Shown here in pieces: positions 43,535 through 55,013 of a stretch of DNA of 64,000 nucleotides. A program made the translations under genes and the position numbers. The notes beneath the pieces were generated by a model. That model had not been told where the DNA came from. It worked only from the letters and a program-made list of their open reading frames with translations, and did no database searches. How positions within the stretch are numbered: position 1 is the first letter of the stretch; each line of letters opens with the position of its first letter. Source of the DNA: Capra hircus (taxonomy: Eukaryota; Chordata; Mammalia; Artiodactyla; Bovidae); the NCBI RefSeq assembly GCF_001704415.2, contig NC_030813.1:13100001-13164000 (forward strand). The letters are read 5' to 3'.

Positions 43535-43592
43535 AAGAACAGTTATGAAGGTAAATCATGTGTTATATTTTTTTTACTACATTAAAAAAAAG

Positions 43593-44257
43593 AAATAAAG
43601 AAGAATAATTTATTTGATAGGGGGAAGCTGATGTTAAGCCTGATTTTGTCACATAAATATATACCCTGCTTCAAGTGCCAAAATGCCCTCTATAAAAATA
43701 GCAGATTATGTTGTCAACTCTGAATGCTTGAATACATCAATTTGTCTTACATGTCACTTTTTTGGGACTGTGCCCCACTTCAACTTTGGCCTCCAAACAG
43801 ATGCTCCTGTAAATCCCTTACATGGTTCAATAAACATGGACTATGAAACAACATTCTACCCTACTGATGCCAAAACAAAACACTCCAGAATAAATGCAAT
43901 TTTGCAGATTGTTTCACAGTCCAGCAGTTGCCATTTCATGTTCAAAATCATAAGTCTGCTCCTTTTTATTTCAAAACATCATTTGCACATCCACCAAATT
44001 CCTTTACCATTCCTCATGGGAAGGGTAAGTCGGAGCCAAGAAAACTGATTGACCTTTATTGGTCTACTACAAATCCATTTCATTTCAATTCAATTCAATG
44101 CACATCAGCTTAAAAGACACTTGTTTTATATCTGTTTTTCCCTAGCACTGAGGATAAAAGGTGAGTGAGTCAAGACTCCTGTCTTCAAAGAGCTCAAAGT
44201 CCAACAGGTGAGACAACCATGTACATACATAAATATAATAATTTACAGTTCTCTTAT
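43593..44257. other. Unique sequence
   Basis: A 121-codon plus-strand frame (43683-44048) has no motif and no splice support. 'tttcatttcaattcaattc' at 44080-44098 is a small local repeat. Confidence 0.5.
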
Positions 44258-44266
44258 AGAAGCATT

Positions 44267-44478
44267 GTTGTTGTTTAGTTGCTAAGTCATGCCCAACTCT
44301 TCTGTGACCCCATGGACTGTAGCCCACTGGCTCTTTTGCCTACGTGATTTCCTAGGAAAGAATACTGGAGACGGTTGCCATTACCTACTCCAGGGGATCT
44401 TCCTGATCCAGGGATCAAACCTGACTCTCCAGCATTGGCAAATGGATTCTTTACCACTGAGCTACCAGGGAAGCCCAC
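44267..44478 (-). mobile_element. Bov-tA SINE with TSD
   Basis: Antisense full-length element. TSD agaagcatt at 44258-44266 and 44479-44487. Confidence 0.95.
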
Positions 44479-44624
44479 AGAAGCATTATCAAATGCTATA
44501 GAAACACAGACTGGGGAAACCAACTTCTTCCTGCAGTAATCACACACACACAGAAATACAGAAGTGGCATTGGAGAAGGGGAGGGAAGAAACGACATTTT
44601 GAGGTTCTCTTTGGCCTGGGTACT

Positions 44625-44745
44625 TTGTGTAGATTCACTTATTTAATCCATTCTTCCAAAGAAGAAATCAAGGCTCAGATGAGCTCTGAAGCCAAGTTTA
44701 TCTAGCTCCAAAGCTCATGCTCTTGCACGTGAGTACTGGTGTGGC
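44625..44745 (+). repeat. MIR fragment
   Basis: 'cacttatttaatccattctt', 'gaaatcaaggctcagatg' and 'tccaaagctcatgctcttgc' follow the MIR order. Confidence 0.65.
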
Positions 44746-45245
44746 CAGCAAACAGGGAGGCACCACTCAGGACTGAAGAAACAGGAGCAAATCAGACCCA
44801 GGAGAACCTGACTCGTGTTGGAGTGATTGATGCCACGTGACTAGAACAGAGATGATAGAAATACTGGCTAAAGGTAAGTTTGAGAAGGTCGGCTAGGACT
44901 GGGTTGTGAGAGACTTCTAATTATCAACAAGTAATCTGAATTAAAATCCCAAGGCCAGTAATTTTCAAATGACATTCTAAGGACAATGCCCATTCAAGAA
45001 TTCTGCATATTTTTATAGGGGGAATTTGGAATAGTATTTATTTTAAGGGAAAAGGGGTTCCAGTTCTAAAAATCATATTTAAAGAAAACCCACAGCAAAT
45101 GGAGGGCCATTATAGAATTTTAATCATCCATATGTGTTTTAGAAAGATAAATACGGTGGCTGTGTGGAGAGGACAGACATTTAAGGAAACAACTTTTGGA
45201 CTGGAGATCAGTCAGAAGACTTCAGAAATAATACATGATACAGCT

Positions 45246-45394
45246 TTTTAAATATTTATTTTTATTTATTTACTTGGCTGGGCAAGGTCTTAGTTGTGGC
45301 ATGTGGGATCTAGTTCCCCGACCAGGGATCAAGCCCAGGCTGCCTGCACTGGGAGTGCTGGAGTCCCAGCCACTGGCCCACCAGGGAAGTCCCA
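45246..45394 (-). mobile_element. CHR-type SINE
   Basis: Antisense: T/A-rich left end, 'cccgaccagggatcaagccc', head 'ggcccaccagggaagtccc' at right. Confidence 0.9.
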
Positions 45395-45474
45395 AGATAA
45401 AGTTTCTTAGGGTCTAGATAGACATAGACAGTGGTAGAAGGATGGATTCAACAATTTAAATATATGGAATTTGG

Positions 45475-45590
45475 AGGGATTTCCCTGATAGTCTGGTGGA
45501 TAAGACACTGCACTTCCACTGCAGGGGAGCAGGGTTCTATCCCTGGTCAGGGAACTAGCATCCTGTATGCAACATGGCCAAAATAAAATA
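45475..45590 (+). mobile_element. CHR-type SINE
   Basis: 'gggatttccctgatagtctg' head, 'gggttctatccctggtcagg' B-box region, 'gccaaaataaaata' tail. Opposite in orientation to the CHR 80 bp upstream. Confidence 0.9.
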
Positions 45591-45646
45591 TACAGAACCT
45601 GGTCGCAAATTTGCCATGGAGAATTAAAAAAAGAAAAAAAAAAAAG

Positions 45647-45866
45647 GTCATTGGAAAAGACCCTGATACTGGGAGAGATTGAGGGCAGGAGGAGAAGAGG
45701 GGCGGGGGGGTGGGGGGCAGAGAATGAGATGGTCAGATATCGTCACCGACTCAATGGACATGAGTTTGAGCAAACTCCAGGAGATAGTGAATCACAGGGA
45801 AGCCTGGCATGCTGCAATTCATGGGGTCTCAAAAAGTCAGGCAGGACTTAGTGACTGAACAACAAG
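45647..45866 (+). mobile_element. BovB LINE 3' fragment
   Basis: 220 bp, 5'-truncated and preceded by an A-rich run. Contains a G-rich expansion at 45701-45718. Terminal repeat degraded to 'gtgactgaacaacaag'. An older copy. Confidence 0.9.
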
Positions 45867-46014
45867 TTTTTTATAGTTTAAGCAACATAGTAATGACCAC
45901 TAAGAATGAGAAAGTTTGCTAGGAGGAGTAGACTTGGAGAAAACAATTAGTTCACATTTGTTTCATTTTGACGAGTTTGAGGTGTCTACAGGATACACAG
46001 AAGAAGACATCACA

Positions 46015-46132
46015 TTAAATGAGAAGATTCTTTCACAATGTTTATGGAATCAAATCACCACAACATATACTCTAAATATCTTATCATTTTATGTCAATTA
46101 CACCTCAACAAAGTTGAAATTAAAAAAAAAAA
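46015..46132 (+). mobile_element. Old L1 3' end
   Basis: 'ggaatcaaatcaccacaac', 'atatactctaaatatctta', 'gtcaattacacctcaaca' and an A-rich tail (46123-46133). Same type of L1 end as at 21285. Confidence 0.7.
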
Positions 46133-47230
46133 ACTAATGAAATATATTTTTAAAATGAAGACATCAAAAAGCAGACAGATCTGAGAATGTGGAACATCAG
46201 AGAGTGGGGCTAAAGGTATTTTTGTGGGGCCCAATAATTTTGTCTTCTCCCCCTTCATCCTGCTAGTCATTAAGCTCACTCCCAACCCCTTTAGATACTA
46301 CAGGGGGTCAGCAGACTACATCCTCATCAATGCAATTTCAGCAGAAACACTGCATAGTTTGGGTTGGTTTTTTTTTTTCTGTCACTTCCTTGGGCCATTC
46401 TTGATCTTCATTTCCTGGTACTATTGGGCTACTGCAGACAGTACAAATAAAGACAGCACATTAGCAGATGGTGAAGGTACAAGAGAGAAGAAAACTGAGA
46501 TTCTGGGTGACCAGATGGAACAGAATCACCCATCTACCTCTCTGTTGCAGCAGCTTAGCCTCACTCTGACTCCTGCAGGGATCATCAGCATATAGTGGAA
46601 ACCTCAGGATGAACGAGATTTCCAGAAAAAGGAGAGAAAACCTAGAGAAATACACAAAAGAATAATCTCTAAAAGGTAAAGAAAGGCACTTTACGAGGCC
46701 AAAAAGAAATAGCCACAGGGGTAGGAGAAGGTCAAGAGAGAGGAGAGAACTCCAGACAGGAAGAAGACTGGTTTAGAAATATAAAATGGGGCACAGGAAA
46801 ACTAAGATGGAGATTTTAAAGAGGCTAATAAACTTGGGGATTTTTGCTGGCACAAAGTCAGTGAAATTGTAGGGGTCGGCCTATTAGAAGTTAACAGGAA
46901 GGAGATACAGTTGGGCAAGACTACTGTTTCAAAAAGTAAAGGGAAGAGGGATGGAGAAAATATTTTGAGGGTCAGGATTATAATTTTTTTATGTGGCTTA
47001 AAACTCCTGAATGTATGGTGACTCAAAGAAATCAGAAACCAAATAAGAAGGCTGATTTACCATCCTAAATCTGTCTGCTTACCCTTGCCGGCACCAGCGC
47101 CACAAGCCAGAAGTAAGGACGGAGGTCAGAGTAAGGTTTTACCCCAACCTCAGAATTTCTAATATTAAGACAACAAGCCAAAAAAGCCCCCAAGATTTAA
47201 CTCTGGGGATGTCACATTTTATCGAACGCT
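46133..47230. other. Unique sequence
   Basis: T11 run near 46368-46378. The purine-rich 46600-46960 part may derive from an ancient repeat. A 123-codon plus frame (46224-46595) has no motif. Confidence 0.45.
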
Positions 47231-47244
47231 TCAGCAAATTTTTG

Positions 47245-47463
47245 TGTGTGATCAGTCACTTCAGTTGTGTCTGACTCTGTGTGACCCCATGAACTGCAGC
47301 CTGCCAGGCTCTCCTGTCCATGGGATTCCCCAGTCAAGAATACTGAAGCGGGTTGCCATTTCTTCCTCCAGGGGATCTTCCCCTCTCAGGGATCAAACCC
47401 ATATTTCCCGCGGCTCCTACTTTGGCAGGCAGATTCTTTACCAATGAGCCAGCTGGGAAGCCC
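47245..47463 (-). mobile_element. Bov-tA SINE with TSD
   Basis: Antisense full-length. Flanks tcagcaaatttttg (47231-47244) and tcagtaaatttttg (47464-47477), one mismatch. Confidence 0.95.
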
Positions 47464-47477
47464 TCAGTAAATTTTTG

Positions 47478-49614
47478 CATGTGGACAAATACCTCCAAAC
47501 TGACATTGGTGGTGCCTCTGTTACAAGACGGCAATATAAAATCCACACAAGTACATAAGAAACTGATGGTTAATTTCCCAAAAGACATACTATTGCTATC
47601 ACATCCCTGCAGTTACAACATTTCTATCTAACTTTCCTCATCCCCAAGAGAGGGCTCCAGGTGCCTGCTCTTCTTTAATTGGTTTCTATTCTCACCTTTC
47701 TTTAAGTAATCATTTTCTGGGATAACTGGTATCTGAATTTTCACTACAGTCCATTTCCTTCTATTGAAAAGGAGCTTAAACTACAACCTAAAGAAGAAAT
47801 ATATTCTCTATTTAACTGAATTTTCCCTGCTGTTTAACAACTAGCTCTGCTTGCTGCATTCTATAGTTATACATAGAAAAGTAAAAAAAAAAAGTAAATG
47901 ATGCTCATCAATATTTGAGCCCCATCTCCAGACAACTGTTTCTATTATTTGATTATAATTATTCTAATAATGATATAATACATTTTATACTCTTCCACAT
48001 TTTTTTTCTTTTACCTGCTAGTGAAACTTTATATCCACATTAATTGCTAAATATAGATTTTGCAAAAAATGTTTTAACAGATATTTTCCAATTCTGTCTT
48101 TATCACAGGATTTCATGAACCACTGTTTATCCCTTTCCACAGCTGTACTTTTTATATAAGTTATGGTGAAGATGCTACCAGTATAAACCAAGGGTAATAT
48201 AATACTCTTTGAAATGCCTTGCTGTACTTAAAGACAAGCTGAATACATTATTCTTTATACTACACAGTAAACTCCTGATGTACCATGAGAAGAATTTCTC
48301 TCTGGTCATACTTTCAGCAATAACTGTTCCATGTGAGCAACTGGCAACATAATTTTCTAGATACAGAAAATCAACTGCTTCCTTCATACGCTTCTAGTAA
48401 GTTTAACACCAAATCAATGTTCTCCCCTTGCAAATGTATAAGATTTTATGGTATATATTTTTCAGAACAAGGTTCAGTCCTACTCATTTTACTTTCCAAC
48501 CCTTCTCTTTGCTGTAATTATCTTACCTAATCTTAATTTAGCTTTTTCCTTAATCTCTCTATATACGTATCTTTGGGAGTTTCCTCAAATTTTAAGTAGG
48601 GAAGGATAAAAATGCATGGATCAACTGATGGATAATTGACAGACACACCTGATATTGCTGGGATTTCCATTCTAAATTAATGCATTCATTCATTCATTGA
48701 GTCATTCATTTGACAAACACTGGTCCAGTCCAGGCTAAGGGAAAAGCACTGAAACAGGTACATGACGGATATATACTCTCAGGAACTTTACTTGGTACAG
48801 ATAAACTATAAAACACAATTAATAATGCATGATTAAAAAGTGACTGGTGTCATAAGAAAGAAACAAAGAAAGCACAATGAAAGTCTTATCTGACAAAGAT
48901 CGCACTGCCAACCTATGCTAAGGACCATCTTTCCATGAACCCAGAAGGGGAGGCTAAAGCTCTCTTCACAGCATTGTTGGAAGCTTTCAGGAGAATCAAC
49001 TTAAGTGACCAGTACCATTCTGGACCCCTTTAGAGGAACTGTCTTCTCAAAATAGGAAAAAGATGAATATAATTTTTCAACAAATTAACAGATTCAAGTA
49101 GTCTGGTGATTCAGAAATTGTCAATTTTTCTACACACCTTGAAAAAAATCAAGATACTATCTCCCTTCTTAAAACAATTTTGTTTGTGTGGTCACAGTCA
49201 CGTAACATTTGTATGCATGTAATACTATTCTAAATACTTATTAACAGAAATACAAGTTATTCTTAATATCAGTTTTTGAATTTAAATTATGAAAGTTGGT
49301 TGCCTTAAAATATAAATAAACTAAAAAATATATATAAATAAACTAAGTTGCACATAAGTAGACAATTAAATAGGAAATATGTCATTTAGGAGATATTTAG
49401 AGTCAACTCTAATATATGCTTCTTATTTTATTTTTTCAGGGCAATATAGTTAAGTCTTAGAATCAAAGACCACATTAAGAACAACAGTTACCAAACATGA
49501 TACACTGATATCCTCGAGAAGACTACTGATAATTATTTTTTTAAAAAATAGAAAAAATTTTTTATCGTCAAATGTATTTAGAATCATAGCCAATAGCAAG
49601 AATTGTCAGTACCT
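47478..49614. other. AT-rich unique sequence
   Basis: A11 run at 47883-47893, T-rich run at 48000-48012, and (ATTC)n at 48683-48698 leading into an old repeat start ('tgacaaacactggtcc'). No gene recognised. Confidence 0.5.
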
Positions 49615-49626
49615 TTCCCTTATGCT

Positions 49627-49895
49627 CGGAGAAGGCAATGGCACCCCACTCCAGTGCTCTTGCCTGGAAAATCCTATGAACGAAGGAGCCTGGTAGGCTG
49701 CAGTCCATGGGGTCTCTAAGAGTCGGTTACGACTGAGCGACTTCCCTTTCACTTTTCACTTTCATGCATTGGAGAAGGAAATGGCAACCCACTCCAGTGT
49801 CCTTGCCTGGAGAATCCCAGAGACCGGGGAGCCTGGTGGGCTGCCGTCTACGGGGTCACACAGAGTCGGACACGACTGAAGTGACTTAGCTTAGC
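49627..49895 (+). mobile_element. Bov-A2 SINE, complete dimer with TSD
   Basis: Both Bov-A units and the ACTTTTCACTTTC linker (49748-49762) are intact. TSD ttcccttatgct (49615-49626) and ttcccttctgct (49896-49907). The reference-quality Bov-A2 of this window. Confidence 0.97.
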
Positions 49896-49980
49896 TTCCC
49901 TTCTGCTAATGTATATTAAAGAGGAAGGCGTGTGGGAAGCCGCATACAATGTATTTCAATCTTATTCAAGTCAAAATACT

Positions 49981-50100
49981 TTTTTTTTTGGCTGTGTCCT
50001 GCCTCTTGCGGGATCTTAGTTCCCTGACCAGGGACTGAAGCCGGGGCCACAACCGTGAAAGTGGGAAGTCCTAAGCACAGGCCCACTCGGGAACTCCCTC
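49981..50100 (-). mobile_element. CHR-type SINE
   Basis: Antisense: T9 left end, 'ctgaccagggactgaagccg', 'actcgggaactccc' head at right. Confidence 0.85.
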
Positions 50101-51869
50101 AGAACACTCTTTGATACAGAGCATCTTTAACATTTCATGGACCTCTAGAGCTCCAGTTTGGTAGATTCTGCTCTAGGGCCCTTTTCTCATCTCTGTCAGG
50201 TGTCCTCAGATAAGTCAAATGGGAGACCTCAGTGGAACTTCTGGTATTTGGATGAAAACAGAAGAGTTGAGGGAGAAGCTCTAATTTAATATGAATTTCT
50301 CCCACACAAAAGCTGCTGGCAAAGCTGAGTCGTATTCTGTTGAATGTTTTTAATAAGGAGCACATATTATTTTAATGGAAAACAGCTGAAATTAACAAAA
50401 TGAATATTCAGTGGGGGCTATCAGAAATTCATGCATCTCTTCACAGTCAGAAGTAACAGAAGTAACCACACCTTTCAGTGAAGCTGCAAAAGCTGGCCCA
50501 GTGAGGCAGGGGTATTGTTGAATGCAGGGACTAAGTATTTATGCTGCAAAGCTATGCCTAAGAATGATTTGGTCAGTTTTGGATAACGGTTTGTGCATGT
50601 AATTCTTCCTACAAGAAGGCCTGGAAGATGTCTACATTACCAGGCTACTGGGCAAAACGTCCAAGAAATGGCAGACCTCTTGGCAGAAAAAAAGAGAGAG
50701 CGCGCCACCTTTATTCATCAGTTTCCTTCGGATTCAAGAGAACTCCAGATCTGTTTGCAAGCCAGGTCTCTGACAACTGGTACAATATGTGAAAGAATGT
50801 TAAATAGCTCCTGAAAAAGAACTCAAGTCTAATAACTCTTGATGTCAGAAGCTCAGAGTTCAGAAGTATTTTTCTTTGTTAACATTTTTTAAACTTGTTA
50901 ATGATTAGCCATGTAACTGAACACACAACATGAAAGCATTTTATAGAGGTTTTCCTCTGAAGAAGTCCCAGGTACTAAGAATGTGCAAGACAAAATTTCA
51001 ACTGCTACATATAAATTTTTTCATGTCATCCTTCATCCTAGGCACATAAAATTTTTGTTTAAAGAGCAGAGATGGGTCATTATTGTTTAACATTGGTCAT
51101 TTGCATCTCAACTAACTTGTCATGGATTAACTGTAAAGTCACTGAAAAAATAAGCAGCCTCCATGTTCCTGATCTTTTTCCTCTGCTTTATATTTTATTT
51201 TTCACCTAAGTAACAAAACCATTCTGTGAGAGTTTGTGATTGCTCCAAATCTCATTAATACACCATTCATCGTAACCAAAACCACTTTTCAATACTTAAA
51301 AGTCATTTAAATTTGTCAAAATATTTAGCCTCACCACTTTTTAGACTTAGCACATGTTCATGGTATGTTTCTGTCAAAGCAGATAGAGTATCACTAGAAT
51401 TACCAAAAGTACCTCTTGTTTTCCAGACTGTTACTAAAATATGAGTGTGCCCCTTCAGCAGATTTCATTGAAAACGGCCTGATCAAGCATCAGGGAGCCA
51501 ACTGTTCTTTTCCAGTCTGCAGTGCTGACTCCGTTATTATCTTCAACATATCATTTCAAATCACTTAACCTTCCTGTACACTGTATATCTGAAAAACCTG
51601 GGGCCAGTGAAAGAAAAGCGCTTGTCAGCTATTATACAGGAACATGGGAGAAAAGAAATGAGGTAATGCTGAGAAAGACCAGTTTTATCCAGTAACAGGG
51701 ACAAAGGAGTACTGCAGAATGTCTCCTTAGTTCATCAACATTTGGTGCTTCTGAGAATAGAAAGAGATCAGAAAGTAAGGAGCGGAGATGCTAGAAGCCA
51801 AAGTCCATAGGGGTGAGAGAGTAAAAGTGTAAGTGTAGCAGTAAGTGGAGGCATAAATCTAAGATGAAG
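50101..51869. other. Unique sequence
   Basis: Repeat-poor for about 1.8 kb. A 73-codon plus frame (50593-50814) and a 76-codon minus frame (50135-50365) have no motif. Confidence 0.5.
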
Positions 51870-51898
51870 ACCTCACTAAGATGAGGTCTTAGTGAGGT
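51870..51898. repeat. Short inverted repeat (hairpin)
   Basis: Arms acctcactaag (51870-51880) and cttagtgaggt (51888-51898) flank the 7-nt loop atgaggt. It lies 12 bp upstream of a BovB 5' junction. Confidence 0.85.
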
Positions 51899-51910
51899 AA
51901 GAGTTGACCT

Positions 51911-52297
51911 TAGGCTGAGCACTGAAGAATTGATGCTTTCGAACTGTGGTGTTGGAGAAGACTCTTGAGAGTCCCTTGAATACCAAAAAGATCAACCAGT
52001 CAATCCTAAAGGAAATCAACCCTGAATATTCATTGGAAGGACTGACACTAAGGCTGAAGCTCCAATGTTTTAGCCACGAGATGCAAAGAGCCGACTCATT
52101 GAAAAAGACCCTGATGCTGGGAAAGTTTGAGGCAGGAGAAGTAGGTGATAGAGAATGAGATGGCTGGATGGCATCATCAACTCAACAGACATGAGTCTGA
52201 GCAAACTGTGAGAGACAGTGAAGGACAGGGAAGCCTGGTATGCTGCAATCCATGGGGTTGCAAAGAGTCAGACACAACTTAGCAACTGAGCAACAAC
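51911..52297 (+). mobile_element. BovB LINE 3' fragment, old
   Basis: 387 bp, diverged: 'taggctgagcactgaagaat' to 'gcaactgagcaacaacaa'. Several small deletions relative to the other copies. Confidence 0.9.
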
Positions 52298-52455
52298 AAA
52301 TGCCATATGGTCTTTAAAAGAATAAGCCAACTGTATTTCGACTAATCAAAAAGTTGATATGAGAAATATTTTTGTACACACTTGCAGGCAATAGATGCAA
52401 GAAAGGACTGGAAGAACTAGAAAATCATTTTGCCACCTTAATGGACTAATAGACT

Positions 52456-52488
52456 GCTTCTGCTGCTAAGTCACTTCAGTCGTGTCCG
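52456..52488 (-). mobile_element. Tiny Bov-A2 3' fragment
   Basis: Only about 33 bp: TGC repeats, 'taagtcacttcagtcgtg', 'tccgaga'. Corresponds to the last bases of a Bov-A2 in antisense, so extreme 5' truncation. Confidence 0.8.
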
Positions 52489-53160
52489 AGACTGAGGCAG
52501 TAATAATCACAGGATGCCAAAAACATTAGATAAAATGTTGATGGGAAACTTTACAATAGGCAGATTGGACCGACACCACCCAAATCCTCTGCTCAATTTC
52601 TCAATTACTCTAAGTGAAAAGTGAGCCCTATGAGCCTCCTAAGCTGATGTATCCACACAGCAGAACACAGCAGGCACCACCCAGGAAGGATTCTTGCCAA
52701 AAATATTCAATCTGAATACAATTAAGCCCAAATACGGGGATAGAGGAACAAATTGAACAACACCTGGAGGGAACAGTCAAATCCAGATGGTGGGGTAAAA
52801 GAACTTAGGATAAATAACTTAGTTTCTTAAATGAATAAGGAAGAGAATTATTTTTTTAAAAAGGAAGAGAATTATTAAAGTTTAAAAGTTTTAATGAATG
52901 CCATATGTGGACTTGATTTGGCTCCTAATTTAAACAAAACAACTTTTAAAAGACATCCTTGAGAAAATCAGGGAAATGTAAAAATAGGCTGGATTTTATC
53001 ATAAATTATACTTAAAGATATCAATTTTCTGAGTGTGATAATAGCATTGTAGTGGGTTTTTGTTCAGTATGCCTTAGGAATACAAACTAAAGTATTTATA
53101 GGTGAAATTACACGATATCTTCTATTTATTTTAAAACACTCCAGAGAAAAAAGGAGAGCT
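52489..53160. other. Unique and old L1-like sequence
   Basis: A local duplication of 'ggaagagaattatt' occurs at 52841-52875. 52900-53120 ('gagtgtgataatagcattgt', 'acacgatatcttctattta') resembles an old L1-type 3' UTR. Confidence 0.4.
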
Positions 53161-53172
53161 AGAGATGAAATC

Positions 53173-53305
53173 CGGAGAAGGCAATGGCACCCCACTGCAG
53201 TACTCTTGCCTGGAAAATCCCATGGACAGAAGAGCCTGGTAGGCTGCAGTCCATGGGGTCGCTAGGAGTCGGACACCACTGAAGCAACTTAGCAGCAGCA
53301 GCAGC
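53173..53305 (+). mobile_element. Bov-A2 SINE monomer with TSD
   Basis: One Bov-A unit plus (AGC)n tail (53291-53307). Perfect TSD agagatgaaatc at 53161-53172 and 53306-53317. Confidence 0.95.
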
Positions 53306-53317
53306 AGAGATGAAATC

Positions 53318-53981
53318 AGAGTATCAAAGGTATTGTTATGGAAATTGTCCAACATACACAATAGCAGAGAAGTGATACAATGAATCTGCATCCATCCAGC
53401 TTCAACATTTTGTCAATCTTGATTCAAGCTATTCCTCCTACAGACATCTTTTCTTGTATATTTTAAAGTAAATTTCAAATATTAGACAACATATCATCTC
53501 ATTTATAAATACATCAGCATGTATCACTAATCAATAAGGAATTTTTCTTTTTAACTTAATAACTAAGGCCAGTATCATTGGAACAAAGTTAATGATAATC
53601 TCAATATTTTCTAACATATATAGGAAAACTGTCAAAATATTAATATGTACGTTGAAGCTGGATAATAGATACCTGGAGTTCCTTATATATCCTAAATTTG
53701 TATACATTTGGTATTTTTCACGATAAAATATTTGCTTAATGAATAAGGCAACTTTGTGTATACTGATATAGAACAATACTCAAGACATATTAAGTGAAAA
53801 AAACAGAAAAGTGTATGTACTATGCTAATATATATGTACACATTGAGTATATACATATATATACATAATCATGAAATATAATCAGAAAATACACATAGAA
53901 CTAAAATCAGTAGTTGTCTCTGAAGAGGGCAACTACAGCACACGGAAGAAAGAAGATGTGTTTGTCCTTTTGTATCTGTTG
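53318..53981 (+). repeat. Old L1-like 3' sequence
   Basis: 53645-53740 ('gttgaagctggataatagat', 'tggtatttttcacgataaaa') follows old L1 3' ends. 53745-53960 contains an AT repeat (53826-53870) and 'gttgtctctgaagagggcaa'. Boundaries unclear. Confidence 0.45.
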
Positions 53982-53991
53982 AATTTAGGAT

Positions 53992-54197
53992 GCGTGCCAA
54001 GTTGCTTCAATCACGTCTGATTCTTTGCAACCCCACAGACTGCAGCCCGCCAAGCTTCTCTGTCCATGGGATTCTCCAGGCAAGAATATTGGAGTGGGTT
54101 GCCATGCCCTTCTTCAGGGGATCTTTCCAACCCAGGGATCGAACCCATGTCTCCTGCAGCTACCTGCATTGCAGATATATCCTTCACCACAGGGGAA
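53992..54197 (-). mobile_element. Bov-tA SINE with TSD
   Basis: Antisense. Flanks aatttaggat at 53982-53991 and 54198-54207. The tRNA-derived end (right) is shortened and altered ('atatccttcaccacagggg'). Confidence 0.92.
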
Positions 54198-54207
54198 AAT
54201 TTAGGAT

Positions 54208-54626
54208 ATTATATTATATACTCAAAAACATAAATCAGAAATTAAAAGGAAAAAAAAAGCAATGTATAAACATCTGGTATATCATGTATCATCAAAACTA
54301 ATCATTAACTGTGATTATCGGCCACAGCTTAAACTAATCTAACTTTGGGATCCTTCCAATTATGTTGGGAAATTGCCCTGATGTCTCTAAAATCAGATAT
54401 CTCCAGCCATCTGTTTAATCCAATATTGTGTATTGTGTTTTAAAGCTACTATGGTCTAAAAGAATGCCACTTCAGCTTACTATCATCTGCCTTACTTACT
54501 ACCTCAGGTTTGGCTGCTTCTTGTTCAATCCTTTTTATATTTCTGTGTTCCAGCCCTCCTTCAGGAGAGCAGATCTTTTCTGTTTATTTTTCAGTGGTTA
54601 AGCTGAAAGCAAGACCACCATTCAGA
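54208..54626. other. Unique sequence
   Basis: No repeat family or gene recognised. Confidence 0.5.
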
Positions 54627-55013
54627 GGGCGGGATGAAGTGAGAGGGTAACACTGACGTATATACTCTGCCCTGTGTAAAACAGGCAGCTAGTAGGACAC
54701 TGCTGCACAACACAGGGAGCTCAGCTCAGTGCCCTGTGACAGACAGGTGGGAACGGGCTGGGGGAGGGAGGCTCAGGACGGAAGGAGTATGCGTATACTT
54801 ACACTGATTCATCGGAGAAGGCGACGGCACCCCACTCTTGCCTGAAAAATCCCATGGGCGGAGGAGCCTGATGGGCTGCAGTCCATGGGGTCGCTAAGAG
54901 TCAGACACGACTGAGCGACTTCACTTTTACTTTCACACTGATTCATATTGTTGGTACAGCAGAAACTAACACAATATTGTAAAGCTATTAGCCTCCAAAT
55001 GAAAAACTAAAAA
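54627..55013 (+). mobile_element. Ruminant L1 3' end, split by Bov-A2
   Basis: 3' UTR with 'gagggcgggatgaagtgag', 'actgctgcacaacacaggga' and, after the SINE, 'acagcagaaactaacacaat' and 'attgtaaagctattagcctc'. 5'-truncated. Confidence 0.85.
54813..54934 (+). mobile_element. Bov-A2 monomer nested in L1
   Basis: One Bov-A unit ending 'gacttcacttttactttc'. Perfect TSD acactgattcat at 54801-54812 and 54935-54946, both within the L1 3' UTR. Confidence 0.95.

Larger units (their letters stand above)
42050..43592 (+). mobile_element. Old L1 3' part, carrying two SINE insertions
   Basis: Late ORF2 and 3' UTR: 'acaccaaaactacaggc', 'aaaatgggcaaaggactt', 'gagaaatgcaaatcaaaatc', 'aattccatttatgtaac'-region equivalents, 'gggtggttgccaaatgcagg' and 'ccactaaattatacactt'. 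The Bov-A2 at 42343 and the Bov-tA dimer at 43208 interrupt it. Roughly 1.2 kb of L1 proper. Confidence 0.85.
44820..46005 (+). repeat. Ancient mammalian repeat hit by three insertions
   Basis: Pieces at 44820-44990, 45125-45240, 45396-45474 and 45868-46005 ('gttttagaaagataaata', 'aggatggattcaaca', 'gagtttgaggtgtctacag') fit, in order, one long dispersed mammalian repeat whose name I cannot give. Two CHR SINEs and a BovB interrupt it. Confidence 0.4.

Noticed and set aside
43683..44048. 121-codon open frame as an exon
   Set aside because: No domain and no splice sites of quality at its edges.
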